From Taklimakanibacter deserti (GTDB lineage: Bacteria > Pseudomonadota > Alphaproteobacteria > Rhizobiales > Aestuariivirgaceae), in the NCBI GenBank assembly GCA_003574785.1, contig QORU01000024.1, positions 1 through 64,000 of the forward strand: DNA of 64,000 nucleotides, given 5' to 3'. A program made the position numbers and the translations under genes. Within the stretch, counting starts at the first letter, position 1, and the number at the start of each line of letters is the position of its first letter. The notes beneath the pieces are model-generated. The model saw nothing but the letters and a program-made list of their open reading frames with translations, had not been told where the DNA came from and searched no databases. Below, piece by piece: positions 19,146 to 28,511 of the stretch.

Positions 19146-19183
19146 GCGGAGACAGGGCAACCCCCTGTCTCCGCGGCCTGTTT
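19146..19183 (+). terminator. Strong hairpin terminator after degP
   Basis: Perfect 12-bp stem GCGGAGACAGGG / CCCTGTCTCCGC (19146-19157, 19163-19174) with a 5-nt loop; TTTT follows only after 5 further bases. It probably separates degP from the regulator gene or attenuates read-through. Confidence 0.7.
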
Positions 19184-19224
19184 TCGGCCTTCGAGTTTGA
19201 GGGCTTTTCCCGAGGACTAAAGTC

Positions 19225-19959
19225 ATGCAACTTATGACGAATGGAACCACCAAGCCTGCAGTTACCGCCCGTGATTCGGACCATATGCGCATCCTGGTGA
19301 TCGAGGATGACCGCGAGGCCGCCACCTGGCTGCTCAAGGGCCTGACCGAAAGCGGTCACGTGGCCGATCATGCCGCCGATGGCGAGCAGGGCCTGGCCCT
19401 TGCGCGCGAGAAGGTGCACGACGTGCTGATCGTCGACCGCATGCTGCCCAAGATGGACGGCCTCACCATCATCAAGACCTTGCGCGCCGAAGGCGTGACC
19501 GCGCCGGTGCTCATCCTGAGCGCGCTCGGCGACGTCGACGAACGGGTCAAGGGCCTCAGGGCCGGCGGCGATGACTATCTCGCCAAGCCCTATTCTTTCT
19601 CCGAGCTGCTCGCCCGCATCGAAGGCCTGTCGCGGCGGCGCCATCAGGAGCCGCAGCAGACGAAGCTCAAGGCCGCCGATCTCGAGATGGATCTCCTCGC
19701 CCGCACGGTGACGCGCTCCGGGCGCCCGATCCTGCTGCAGCCGCGCGAATTCAAGCTGCTCGAATATCTGATGCGCAATGCCGGCCATGTGGTCACCCGC
19801 ACCATGCTGCTCGAGAATGTCTGGGACTATCATTTCGACCCGCAGACCAATGTCATCGACGTGCATGTCTCGCGTCTGCGCGCCAAGATCGACAAGGGGT
19901 TCGATGAGCCGATCCTGCAGACCGTGCGCGGGGCCGGATACATGCTTCGTGCATCATAG
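19225..19959 (+). CDS. feuP: OmpR-family response regulator, FeuP-like
   Basis: 244 residues from ATG 19225 (GAGGA 8 nt upstream); ATG 19285 would give the shorter 224-residue form usual for FeuP. Receiver domain with acidic pocket IEDD, phosphoacceptor Asp71 in LIVDRMLPKMDG and lysine in LAKPYS; winged-helix DNA-binding domain from about 150 (QPREFKLLEYLM, TNVIDVHVSRLRAKID). Followed by its sensor kinase. In Sinorhizobium meliloti FeuPQ controls cyclic glucan export and osmotic adaptation; the symbol here rests on synteny with degP and glnE. Confidence 0.85.
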   Translation: MQLMTNGTTKPAVTARDSDHMRILVIEDDREAATWLLKGLTESGHVADHAADGEQGLALAREKVHDVLIVDRMLPKMDGLTIIKTLRAEGVTAPVLILSALGDVDERVKGLRAGGDDYLAKPYSFSELLARIEGLSRRRHQEPQQTKLKAADLEMDLLARTVTRSGRPILLQPREFKLLEYLMRNAGHVVTRTMLLENVWDYHFDPQTNVIDVHVSRLRAKIDKGFDEPILQTVRGAGYMLRAS

Positions 19960-20013
19960 CCGGCGGAGGCGGGGACATCGGTCTTTCGCGCCGCTCCGGC
20001 AAAGAAGAGATTC

Positions 20014-21450
20014 ATGAACCCGCAACCCGCCAGCCCGGACAACAGCCATTCGAGCCTCTGGAAGCTGTTCCGCACCTCGACTTTCCGGCTGTCCGCTCTC
20101 TATCTCATCGTCTTCATCCTCTCGGCCGGCGCCATCCTCGGCCATATCTACTGGAACACCGCGGGCCTCCTCGAGCGGCAGACCGACGATACGATCATCG
20201 CCGAGGTCCAGGGCCTCGCCGATCAGTATCGCATCAGGGGCGTCACCGGCGTGCTCGACACGATCCACCGGCGCAGCCGCGACGATACCGGCTCGATCTA
20301 TCTGCTGACGACGCCTGAGGGCGTGCGCGCCGCGGGTAATCTCGTCTCGGTACCGGACGAGGTCGCCGTGGAAAATTCGGGCTGGACCGAATTCCCCTTC
20401 AATGTGAAGACCTCGACCGGCATGGAGCCGCATCGGGCGCGCGCCTACTACACGGCATTGCCCGGCGGCAATGTGCTGGTGGTCGGCCGCGATATCGAGA
20501 CCATGCGGCAATTCGCGACCATCATCCGCACCACGCTGATCACCAGCATATTGATCGCGCTCGCGCTGGGCATTGGCGGCGGCCTCTTGACCAGCCGGAA
20601 TTTCCTGCGCCGCGTCGATGCCATTACCGGCGCCAGCCGCTCCATCATGCGGGGCGACCTCTCGGGGCGCATGCCGGTCAAAGGCACGGGTGATGAGCTC
20701 GACCGCCTGGCCCAGTCGCTCAACCAGATGCTCGACCAGATCGAGCGCCTGATGCGCGGCATGCAGGAAGTGTCGAGCAATGTCGCGCATGACTTGAGAA
20801 CGCCTCTGACGCGCATCAAGGCGCGCGCCGAGTCGGCCCTGCGCTCCGGCGCGGAAGGCGACTTCAAGGCGGCGCTCGAGCGGACGATCGATGAGTCCGA
20901 CCGCCTGCTGCAGACCTTCAACGCCCTGCTTTCAATCGCCAAGGCGGAATCGGGCCAGCCGCGCGAAGGCCTGCAGCCGATCGATGCCGCCATCATCCTC
21001 AACGAAGTCGCCGAGCTTTATGGGCCCTTCGCCGAGGATCTGGGCGGCAGCCTCACCACCGATATCGAAGGGTCTCTCGACATCCGCGCCAATCGCCAGC
21101 TTCTCGCCCAGGCGATCAGCAATCTCGTCGACAATGCGCTGAAATACGGCGAGTCGCCGGCAAGCGGAGCACCGGAAATCCGGCTGACCGGCCGCAACGA
21201 CGGCCATGACGTGGTGATCACGATCGCAGATCGCGGCCGCGGCATCGAGCCCAAGGACCGCGAGCATGTGCTCCAGCGCTTCGTGCGTCTCGACGAAAGC
21301 CGCTCCAAGCCCGGCAATGGCCTGGGCTTGAGCCTCGTCGCCGGCGTCATGAAGCTGCATGGCGGACAGGTGCTGCTCGAGGACAACGCGCCGGGCTTGC
21401 TGGTGAAGCTCATCCTGCCGCGGCTTGTGGCTGAAGAGGCGGCCGGTTAG
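20014..21450 (+). CDS. feuQ: HAMP-domain sensor histidine kinase, FeuQ-like
   Basis: 478 residues. Two membrane helices (about 28-48 and 170-190) enclose a periplasmic sensor region of about 120 residues. HAMP segment (FLRRVDAITGASRSIMRGDLSGRMP), dimerisation/H-box with phosphorylatable His259 in SSNVAHDLRTPLTR, then an HATPase domain with the N box (ISNLVDNALKYG) and G boxes (DRGRGIEP, GNGLGLSLV). Partner of the preceding regulator, 54 nt upstream. The periplasmic ligand is unknown. Confidence 0.87.
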   Translation: MNPQPASPDNSHSSLWKLFRTSTFRLSALYLIVFILSAGAILGHIYWNTAGLLERQTDDTIIAEVQGLADQYRIRGVTGVLDTIHRRSRDDTGSIYLLTTPEGVRAAGNLVSVPDEVAVENSGWTEFPFNVKTSTGMEPHRARAYYTALPGGNVLVVGRDIETMRQFATIIRTTLITSILIALALGIGGGLLTSRNFLRRVDAITGASRSIMRGDLSGRMPVKGTGDELDRLAQSLNQMLDQIERLMRGMQEVSSNVAHDLRTPLTRIKARAESALRSGAEGDFKAALERTIDESDRLLQTFNALLSIAKAESGQPREGLQPIDAAIILNEVAELYGPFAEDLGGSLTTDIEGSLDIRANRQLLAQAISNLVDNALKYGESPASGAPEIRLTGRNDGHDVVITIADRGRGIEPKDREHVLQRFVRLDESRSKPGNGLGLSLVAGVMKLHGGQVLLEDNAPGLLVKLILPRLVAEEAAG

Positions 21451-21512
21451 CTCTTTACTTCAGCGAAAATCGACGTACAAAGCCCGCCCCCGGGTGAGTG
21501 ATGGAGGCGATG

Positions 21513-22313
21513 ATGACCGACCAGACCGACGTCGCGAAACATTGGGAGGCCAATGCCGAGACATGGACGAAACATGCGCGCGCCGGCTTCGACGTCTATC
21601 GCGACGCGCTGAACACCCCGGCCTTTTTCGCCATGCTGCCGCCTGTCGCCGGTCTCCTGGGACTCGACATCGCCTGCGGCGAGGGCTCCAACACCAGGCT
21701 CCTCGCCCGGGCGGGCGCCAGGATGGACGCCATCGACATTGCGCCGACCTTCATCCGGCATGCTGAGGCCGAGGAGGAGGCTGATCCGCTCGGCATCACC
21801 TACAGGGTCGGGGACGGCATGGATCTGCCTTATGAGTCCTCATCTTTCGATTTCGCGACCTCGTTCATGGCGCTCATGGACATGCCGGATCAGGGCCGGG
21901 TGCTCAGCGAGATCGCGCGCGTGCTCAAGCCCCAAGGCTTCCTCCAGTTTTCCATCCTGCATCCCTGCTTCGTCCCGCCCTACCGCAAGACCTTGCGCAT
22001 GCCCGATGGCGAGGTGCGGGCGATCGAGATCGGCCGCTATTTCGATGCCATCGACGGCGAGGTCGAGCGCTGGTGGTTCTCGACGCTGCCGGAAGAAGAG
22101 CGCAGCGGCGTCGCGCCCTTCGCGGTGCCGCGCTTCCATCGCACCTTGAGCCAGTGGGTTAATCTCATTTGCGGCGCCGGCCTGGTGATCGAGGAACTGG
22201 GCGAGCCCTGTGCCAGCCTCGAGCTCGCCAAGGCCGAGCCGGTCGTCGCCGACACGAGGGTGGCGCCGATCTTCCTCCATGTCCGCGCTCGGAAGCCAGT
22301 AAATACCCGTTAA
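21513..22313 (+). CDS. Class I SAM-dependent methyltransferase
   Basis: About 266 residues from ATG 21513, chosen for GGAGG 5 nt upstream; starts at 21498, 21501 and 21510 are in frame. Rossmann-type methyltransferase (Methyltransf_11-like): motif I LDIACGEGSNTRLL binds S-adenosylmethionine, followed by DAIDIAPTFI, YRVGDGMDLPYESSSFDFA and LKPQGFLQFSILHP. The substrate is not predictable. Inserted between feuQ and glnE and in the same direction as both. Confidence 0.85.
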   Translation: MTDQTDVAKHWEANAETWTKHARAGFDVYRDALNTPAFFAMLPPVAGLLGLDIACGEGSNTRLLARAGARMDAIDIAPTFIRHAEAEEEADPLGITYRVGDGMDLPYESSSFDFATSFMALMDMPDQGRVLSEIARVLKPQGFLQFSILHPCFVPPYRKTLRMPDGEVRAIEIGRYFDAIDGEVERWWFSTLPEEERSGVAPFAVPRFHRTLSQWVNLICGAGLVIEELGEPCASLELAKAEPVVADTRVAPIFLHVRARKPVNTR

Positions 22314-22365
22314 AACTACGGATTTCGGTTCCATCGGCTCGCCCGGCGCTCTAACATCCGCCGCC

Positions 22366-25272
22366 ATGACGGGAGAGACCATCCATCCAATCGCGCAGAT
22401 TCCGCCGCCGCTCGACCGGGACGCAGCGCAACGCGCCTGGGACCAGCTCCAACAGAGCGGCACATTCATGGCCGCCTTCGAAGCGAGGCGCTCGCTGCTC
22501 GATGCGGTCTTTGGCGGCTCGCCCTTCCTGCGCGACCTCATTCTGCGCGATCCGCAATTCGCCGCCGAGAGCCTCTCGGGCGATCCGGAGCGAACGCTGG
22601 ACATGCTGATTGCCGGCCTCAGCGCCGATGTGGCCGACGAGGCGGAACTGCGCCGCCTCTTGCGCGCGAGCCGCGCGCGGGCCGCGATGACGATCGCGCT
22701 CGCCGATATCGGTGGGCTGTGGTCGCTCGATCAAGTGACGGGGGCCCTGACGCGCTTCGCCGAGGCGGCGCTTGCGGCGGCGCTCAACTGGCTCCTGCGC
22801 GATGCCCAGCGCACCGGCAAGCTCACATCGCTCGATGCGAAGGATCCAGGTGCGGGCTCGGGCTACACCATCCTCGGCATGGGCAAGTTCGGCGCCCATG
22901 AGCTCAACTATTCGAGCGATATCGACCTCATCGTCCTCTACGATCCAGAGACGCCCAAGCTCGCCGACGGCGTCGATCCTTCGACCTTCTTCGTCCGCCT
23001 GACCAAGCGGCTGGTCGTGCTGCTGCAGGACATGACCGAGGACGGCTATGTCTTCCGCATCGATCTGAGACTGAGACCAGACCCGCGCGCAACGCAGATC
23101 GCGATATCGATCGAGGCGGCGGCGATCTATTACGAGAATATGGGCCAGAACTGGGAGCGCGCCGCGATGATCAAGGCGCGCCCCGTCGCCGGCGATAGAG
23201 CGCTTGGCGAAGAATTCCTCGACCGCCTCGTTCCCTATATCTGGCGCAAATATCTCGATTTCGCCGCTATCGCCGATGTGCAGTCGCTGAAGCGCCAGAT
23301 CCATGCGGTGAAGGGCCATGGTACGATCGCGGTCCTGGGCCACAATATCAAGCTCGGCCGCGGCGGCATCCGCGAGATCGAGTTCTTCGTGCAGACCCAG
23401 CAACTCATCGCCGGCGGCCGCAATCCGAAGCTGCGCGGCCGCCGCACGGTCGACATGCTGGGCCGCCTCGCCGAGGCGAAATGGATTTCACCCGAGGCGG
23501 CCGGGGAGCTGGCGCAAGCCTATCGCTTCCTGCGCGTGATCGAGCACCGTATCCAGATGGTGGCGGACGAGCAGACCCATATGCTGCCCGAAGAGCAGCC
23601 CGCCTTCGACAGCCTGGCGCGCCTGTCCGGTTTCGCCGACCCGGCCGAATTCGAGACGAAATTGCGTAGCACCTTCGAGCTGGTGCAGGGCCATTATGCG
23701 GCATTGTTCAAGGATGCCGAGGATCTCGGGACCGAGGCGGGAAGCCTCGTCTTCACCGGCGGACGCGACGATCCGGAAACGCTCGAGACCCTGACCCGCA
23801 TGGGCTTCAAGCGGGCGAGCGAGATCGCCGCGATGGTCAGGAGCTGGCATTTCGGCCGCTATGGCGCGACCCGGAGCGCCAGGGCCCGCGAGCTTCTGAC
23901 CGAGATCATGCCGGCGCTCTTGACCTCGCTCGCCAAGAGCGGCGATGCCGACCAGGCCTTCATCGCCTTCGACCGCTTCCTCGCCGGGCTTCCGGCCGGC
24001 GTGCAGCTTTTCTCGCTACTCAAGTCCAATCCGGGGCTGCTCGATCTCATCGGCACCATCCTCGGTACGGCGCCGCGCCTCGCCGAGGAATTGAGCCACC
24101 GCCCGAAAGTCCTCGACGCCGTGCTCGATCCGGGCTTCTTCGGAGCACTACCCAAGGCCGAGGAAATTGCCGCACTGCTTGCCGCGGCGATACCGCCCGA
24201 AACCGAGCTCGATGACGCGATCGATCGCGTGCGCGTCGTGGCCAAGGAACAGGCCTTTCGTATCGGCGTGCGGATCCTGTCCGAGACGGTAAGTGCCGCC
24301 GATGCGGGCGGCGCCTTCTCCGATCTGGCCGATGTCGTACTGGCTCAGCTGCACGACACGGTGACCAGAAAGATGGTACGCCGTCATGGCCGCGTGACCG
24401 GAGGCCGCAGCGCCGTCATTGCCATGGGCAAGCTTGGCGGCCGCGAGATGACGGCGGGGTCCGATCTCGATCTGGTCCTGATTTTCGATCACGACGAAGA
24501 GGCCGAGATGTCGGACGGCAAACGTCCACTTTCACCCGGCCAGTACTTCACCCGCTTTACCCAGCGCCTGATCAATGCGGTGACGGCGCCGACCGCAGAG
24601 GGTGTCCTCTATGAGGTGGATATGCGCTTGCGACCCTCCGGCAATAAGGGCCCGGTGGCGACGAGCCTTGTGAGCTTCAGGCATTATCACCGCGATCATG
24701 CCTGGACCTGGGAAAGCCTGGCGCTCACGCGCGCGCGTGTCGTCGCCGGCGATGCGAGCCTTGCCGATGACCTCAAGCGGGTCATCGCGGAAGATCTGTG
24801 CCGATCGCGCGACAAGGCGAAGGTCACGGCCGATGTCGTCGACATGCGCCGGCTGATGCTGAAGGAGAATGCGCCCTATGGACTCTGGGACATCAAGCGG
24901 GCGCGGGGCGGGCTCGTCGATATCGAATTCATCGCGCAATACCTGCAGATCATCCATGCGCATGACGCGCCGGAGATTCTCCATACAACGACCTACCGCG
25001 CCTTGGAGAAGCTGATCGCCACGCGTCTCCTGGGCGAGGCGGAGGGGCGGGTGCTCAGGGAGGCCTGCCTCCTCTATCAGCGCCTGACCCAGGTCCTGAG
25101 GCTCTGCGTCACCGGCCCCTACGATCCGCGAAAAGTTCCCTCGGGCCTCAACCGCATCGTCGCCAGCGCCACCACCGCCCCCGATATCGGTTCCGCCGAG
25201 GCTCTTCTGGCCGAGATGCAAGCCCAGGTGGCGGCGGTGTTTTCGAGGATTGTCGGACCACTCGACAATTAA
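22366..25272 (+). CDS. glnE: Bifunctional glutamine synthetase adenylyltransferase/deadenylase
   Basis: 968 residues, full length. Two nucleotidyltransferase domains: the N-terminal deadenylylating half with GMGKFGAHELNYSSDIDL at about 167-184, and the C-terminal adenylylating half with AMGKLGGREMTAGSDLDL at about 685-702. Each has the GS-X10-DXD-type metal site and is followed by a GlnD-uridylyltransferase-like helical domain. It controls glutamine synthetase activity in response to PII and glutamine. Syntenic position after the two-component pair supports the call. Confidence 0.96.
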   Translation: MTGETIHPIAQIPPPLDRDAAQRAWDQLQQSGTFMAAFEARRSLLDAVFGGSPFLRDLILRDPQFAAESLSGDPERTLDMLIAGLSADVADEAELRRLLRASRARAAMTIALADIGGLWSLDQVTGALTRFAEAALAAALNWLLRDAQRTGKLTSLDAKDPGAGSGYTILGMGKFGAHELNYSSDIDLIVLYDPETPKLADGVDPSTFFVRLTKRLVVLLQDMTEDGYVFRIDLRLRPDPRATQIAISIEAAAIYYENMGQNWERAAMIKARPVAGDRALGEEFLDRLVPYIWRKYLDFAAIADVQSLKRQIHAVKGHGTIAVLGHNIKLGRGGIREIEFFVQTQQLIAGGRNPKLRGRRTVDMLGRLAEAKWISPEAAGELAQAYRFLRVIEHRIQMVADEQTHMLPEEQPAFDSLARLSGFADPAEFETKLRSTFELVQGHYAALFKDAEDLGTEAGSLVFTGGRDDPETLETLTRMGFKRASEIAAMVRSWHFGRYGATRSARARELLTEIMPALLTSLAKSGDADQAFIAFDRFLAGLPAGVQLFSLLKSNPGLLDLIGTILGTAPRLAEELSHRPKVLDAVLDPGFFGALPKAEEIAALLAAAIPPETELDDAIDRVRVVAKEQAFRIGVRILSETVSAADAGGAFSDLADVVLAQLHDTVTRKMVRRHGRVTGGRSAVIAMGKLGGREMTAGSDLDLVLIFDHDEEAEMSDGKRPLSPGQYFTRFTQRLINAVTAPTAEGVLYEVDMRLRPSGNKGPVATSLVSFRHYHRDHAWTWESLALTRARVVAGDASLADDLKRVIAEDLCRSRDKAKVTADVVDMRRLMLKENAPYGLWDIKRARGGLVDIEFIAQYLQIIHAHDAPEILHTTTYRALEKLIATRLLGEAEGRVLREACLLYQRLTQVLRLCVTGPYDPRKVPSGLNRIVASATTAPDIGSAEALLAEMQAQVAAVFSRIVGPLDN

Positions 25273-25353
25273 GGCGGAATCCAGCGACGGATATCACGAT
25301 CTGTTCCGTCTTCGTTTCAGGGAGCTGATTCCCATCAAACTAGGGAGACTGAA

Positions 25354-25803
25354 ATGAAGCTTAACGCAGCTTGTGTTGCGGGGGCAGCCGCTTTGGTTCT
25401 GCTGGGGGCTGGCCATCTCGCTTTCGCCAATGAGCCATTCCTGCCGCGCTCGGAACGCTCTTTCGCGCGCCTCGACGCCGACAGCGACGGCAAGGTGACG
25501 GTGAACGAATGGAAGCCCAAGGCGGAGAAGCGGTTTCTGCGCCTCGATGACGACCATAATGGCACGGTGACGACGGCCGAGATCGACGCCTGGCTCAAGC
25601 GCGGCATCGACCGGCGCAAGGAGCGCATGCTGACCAGGCTCGACCAGAACAAGGACGGCAGCGTGACGCGTGACGAGGTTGACGCCTATATCGATGCTCT
25701 GTTCAATGGGGCGGACGGCGACAAGGACGGCAGCCTGACCTTGGTGGAGATTCGCGAGAACGCACCGAAGCGCGGCAGGCAGAGCGACGTCAAAGGAAAC
25801 TGA
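25354..25803 (+). CDS. Exported four-EF-hand calcium-binding protein
   Basis: 149 residues; ATG 25354 with GGGAGA upstream. A signal peptide ends near AFA-NEP. Four canonical 12-residue EF loops: 41-52 (DADSDGKVTVNE), 65-76 (DDDHNGTVTTAE), 97-108 (DQNKDGSVTRDE) and 121-132 (DGDKDGSLTLVE), each with acidic residues at positions 1, 3, 5 and 12. Hence probably a periplasmic calcium-binding protein of calmodulin-like layout. It lies 28 nt before an ECF sigma factor gene and is likely part of the same unit. Confidence 0.85.
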   Translation: MKLNAACVAGAAALVLLGAGHLAFANEPFLPRSERSFARLDADSDGKVTVNEWKPKAEKRFLRLDDDHNGTVTTAEIDAWLKRGIDRRKERMLTRLDQNKDGSVTRDEVDAYIDALFNGADGDKDGSLTLVEIRENAPKRGRQSDVKGN

Positions 25804-25831
25804 TGATGGGCCGGCATGAGTTGAGACATCC

Positions 25832-26461
25832 ATGCTCGGCGAAAGGAAGCGACCGGAAGACGTGTCGGCACGCAACACTGAGACTGACCTGTCCGCCGAC
25901 CCGGACAGTGCGCTCCTCGCTGCTGCCGCGGCCGGCGATGAGAAGGCGTTCGCCGGTCTGGTCGAACGGCATTACGACATAATCTACCGCGTGGTCTGGC
26001 GAGTCACGTCAGGCCACGCGGATACCGAGGACATGGTGCAGGAAGCCTTTCTGAAGTTGTGGAATAACCCGGCGCAGGTGCGCCATGGGGCGGCCCTCAG
26101 AGGCTGGCTCATGCGCGTCGCGACCAATCTCGCCATCGACCGGGCGCGCCGCAAGCAGGCTTCCAATATCGACGATCAACCGGAGATCGCCGCTTCCGGG
26201 CCCGATGCGCTGGACCAGGTCCTGGGCGACCGGTCGGCCCATGAGATTAATTCCGCTCTGGCACGCCTGCCGGAGCGACAGCGTTTGGCCCTCTCACTCG
26301 TCTATTTCGAGAGTATGAGCAATATTGAGGCGGCTGCGGCCCTGGAGATCAGCGTCGAGGCGGTGGAATCGCTCCTGGCGCGGGGCCGCCGGGCGCTGAA
26401 AGCCGATCTCAAGGACCGCTGGCGCGACCTCCTTGCCGATATCGGCGAGATAAGCCAATGA
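25832..26461 (+). CDS. ECF-type RNA polymerase sigma factor
   Basis: 209 residues. Sigma region 2 contains DTEDMVQEAFLKLWNN (about 67-82) with the helices that contact core polymerase and the -10 element. Sigma-4 helix-turn-helix is LPERQRLALSLVYFES through SVEAVESLLARGRRAL. The linker is short and there is no region 3, as expected for ECF factors. The next gene, 10 nt downstream, is a membrane anti-sigma candidate. Probably responds to an envelope signal. Confidence 0.92.
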   Translation: MLGERKRPEDVSARNTETDLSADPDSALLAAAAAGDEKAFAGLVERHYDIIYRVVWRVTSGHADTEDMVQEAFLKLWNNPAQVRHGAALRGWLMRVATNLAIDRARRKQASNIDDQPEIAASGPDALDQVLGDRSAHEINSALARLPERQRLALSLVYFESMSNIEAAAALEISVEAVESLLARGRRALKADLKDRWRDLLADIGEISQ

Positions 26462-26471
26462 GGAAGACGTT

Positions 26472-26930
26472 ATGGACGCGATGAGGACGAGACTGAGGGA
26501 AGTTCTGGCCGCCTATGGCGCGAACCCGGCCCGCTGGCCCGTCTCCGAGCGCGACCGGCTCATGGCGCTCGTCGAAAGGGAGCCCGAGCTCCTGGCCGAG
26601 GCGCGCGAGATCGACCAGGTGCTGGCCCGGGCGAGGGCCAAGGCGCCGGAGGTGCCAGCCGGCGCCGCCGCCCGGCTCCTGGCGCGGGCAGGGCAGCAAA
26701 AGCCGCAAGGGACGGTCGTTCCTTTCGACCAGGCCCGGGCAAGGCCCCGGCCCTCGATCTGGACCTGGGGGGCGGCTGCGGCGCTCGCCGCGTCCTTCGG
26801 CCTCGGCATCTTCCTCGGCACCACGAATTTCGCCGCCCGCTTCGGCGACAGCGAGGTGGTCGAGATCGACGATCCGATCGTGCTGACCGGCATCGACGAT
26901 GCGACCGACCTGCTCGAGGGCGAGAGCTGA
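26472..26930 (+). CDS. Putative membrane anti-sigma factor
   Basis: 152 residues with a cytoplasmic N-terminal part (about 1-95, helical and charged), one membrane helix at about 97-116 (WTWGAAAALAASFGLGIFLG) and a short acidic periplasmic tail. There is no Cys or His anywhere, so it lacks the zinc-binding HXXXCXXC of classical ZAS anti-sigma factors. Assigned by topology and by position directly after the sigma factor gene. Its stop shares one base with the next start. Confidence 0.72.
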   Translation: MDAMRTRLREVLAAYGANPARWPVSERDRLMALVEREPELLAEAREIDQVLARARAKAPEVPAGAAARLLARAGQQKPQGTVVPFDQARARPRPSIWTWGAAAALAASFGLGIFLGTTNFAARFGDSEVVEIDDPIVLTGIDDATDLLEGES

Positions 26931-27466
26931 TGGCGGAGCACGCCGACACGCCGAGGCGGAGCTGGTTTTCGACCTGGCCGCATTGGACCATGTTCCTGCT
27001 GGTGGCCTCGCTCGCCGTCAATCTCCTGATCGGCGCCGCCATCGGCATGCGCTATTTCTACCCCGAACGTCTCGAGCGCTGGAGCGGGGCGAGCTTCACC
27101 CAGCTCCTGCCGCGCCGCTTCCTGTCGGACCTGCCGGCGGACCGGCGGCGCGAATTCCTCGATCTCCTGAAGAGCCGGCGCGAGGTGTTTCGCCAGTCGC
27201 GCGCCGGGATGCGCGACGTGGCGCTGCGTTTCGCGGCGGCACTCGAGCGCAATCCCTATGACGAGACCGAGGTCAATGCCGCGATCCAGGACTTCACCAA
27301 GCTCTCGACCCAGATGGTCGACAGCGGCACGCAAGTGACGCTCGACGTCGTCAAGAAGCTTTCGCCGGAAGAGCGCAGCCTCCTGGCGCAGAACGTGCGC
27401 GACCGCGTCGAGCGCATGCAACAGCGCCGCAAGAAATGGCAGAAGGACCAAGGTAACGAAGAGTGA
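26930..27466 (+). CDS. Membrane-anchored CpxP/CnrX-fold periplasmic sensor
   Basis: 178 residues: one N-terminal membrane anchor (about 22-40), then a helical periplasmic domain rich in Arg/Glu (RRFLSDLPADRRREFLDLLKSRRE; KKLSPEERSLLAQNVRDRVERM), the layout called periplasmic heavy-metal sensor or CpxP-like. The periplasmic domain contains neither His nor Cys, so the CnrX metal-ligand set is absent. Its start overlaps the anti-sigma stop, so the two are probably translated together. It likely modulates the anti-sigma factor. Confidence 0.75.
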   Translation: MAEHADTPRRSWFSTWPHWTMFLLVASLAVNLLIGAAIGMRYFYPERLERWSGASFTQLLPRRFLSDLPADRRREFLDLLKSRREVFRQSRAGMRDVALRFAAALERNPYDETEVNAAIQDFTKLSTQMVDSGTQVTLDVVKKLSPEERSLLAQNVRDRVERMQQRRKKWQKDQGNEE

Positions 27467-27589
27467 GTATCGTCAGCCCTCTTTGCATCGGCCACGCAGC
27501 CATCCATGCGCGACCGATGGGAGCTGACATAGAAAGCAAGCACTGCTGATGTATGGTGCTGCCGCACATATCTCAGTGAGCTTTCTCCC

Positions 27590-28129
27590 CTAGATTCGAC
27601 TATCGATCCTTATCGATCCGAAACTAGGCGCTCCGGATCGAAGGCTGGGCGGTATAATGGATACCTTGATATCGGAGAGTGCAAAGCACCCGAACTGAGA
27701 TGCTTCCGCTGGCTCATAGTAAGCCAGGTAGGTCGTCTTAAACTTCTGATCGTCGGATATCAGAACGATGCGCCATATGTAATCGGCGAAATCGTAGTCA
27801 TGAAAATAATGGTCTGATTCAAGCGCTGCCCATGCCTCCTTGTTCAGGAACCGTTCTATTCTTGTAATGTCACCCAAACACATCGCGACAACATTCAGAC
27901 CAGGACGCAACCCGGCAACCGTTTGAGTGAAATCCTTCGTGCCCGTCAAAGAGGCTTCGAAGTACATATCGGAAATATCCCGATTTAGACCTGACTCGTC
28001 CTCGCTAAATTCGTTAAGCAGCTCCTGGAGCAGAAGAAAGGTAGTGAAAGCAGACCATGCTAAGAGGGCCCAAACAATGATCCATCTGGTGCCTCTGCGA
28101 CTCCGCTGGAAAAGCATGCCTCGCGTCAT
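27590..28129 (-). CDS. Uncharacterised single-pass membrane protein
   Basis: 179 residues from ATG 28129 (AAGGA 8 nt upstream on the minus strand). Short basic N-terminus (MTRGMLFQRSRRGTRW), one membrane helix (WIIVWALLAWSAFTTFLLL), then an extracytoplasmic domain with HYFHDYDFADYIWRIVLIS and FKTTYLAYYEPAEAS. No family recognised. AT-richer than neighbours and opposite to the sigma-factor unit, consistent with a foreign insert. The coding call rests on length, ribosome-binding site and a plausible topology. Confidence 0.5.
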   Translation of the reverse strand: MTRGMLFQRSRRGTRWIIVWALLAWSAFTTFLLLQELLNEFSEDESGLNRDISDMYFEASLTGTKDFTQTVAGLRPGLNVVAMCLGDITRIERFLNKEAWAALESDHYFHDYDFADYIWRIVLISDDQKFKTTYLAYYEPAEASQFGCFALSDIKVSIIPPSLRSGAPSFGSIRIDSRI

Positions 28130-28348
28130 TCTCGCAGTCCTTGCCGGCGCGATGAGTGCCAGGCTTTCGCCTGAGCCTTTATGACCTCCTGCGGCAGCCG
28201 ACGCCACGGACATCACTATTTGTTTAAGGGGCGCATTCTGAAGCAATGACAATGCGCCGCGCATTTGCTTCTTATCGAACGTCGTTTGCCCGCCCCCACG
28301 ACACAACCATACCGAACTCAACGCATCATTTCTAAAACAGGAATTATG

Positions 28349-28361
28349 GCCGATTATCGGC
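28349..28361. promoter_or_regulatory. Operator-like palindrome GCCGAT-t-ATCGGC
   Basis: Perfect 6-bp arms around one base, centred about 370 bp before the DUF1062 gene and 225 bp before the divergent membrane-protein gene. The size fits a dimeric repressor site. No cognate regulator is identified in the window. Confidence 0.35.
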
Positions 28362-28511
28362 GGTTTCAGCCGCGGCCTGCTTCCATGGATGCCATGACAA
28401 CACGGCTTTCCTTCCGGTTCATTTTCTGCTATGGCCCCGCTCCCTGAGAGCAATGGCACATTGAGGCTCCGTTTTGCCAACGTAATGACCGGTCTCGTCT
28501 AGTTTCACCCG

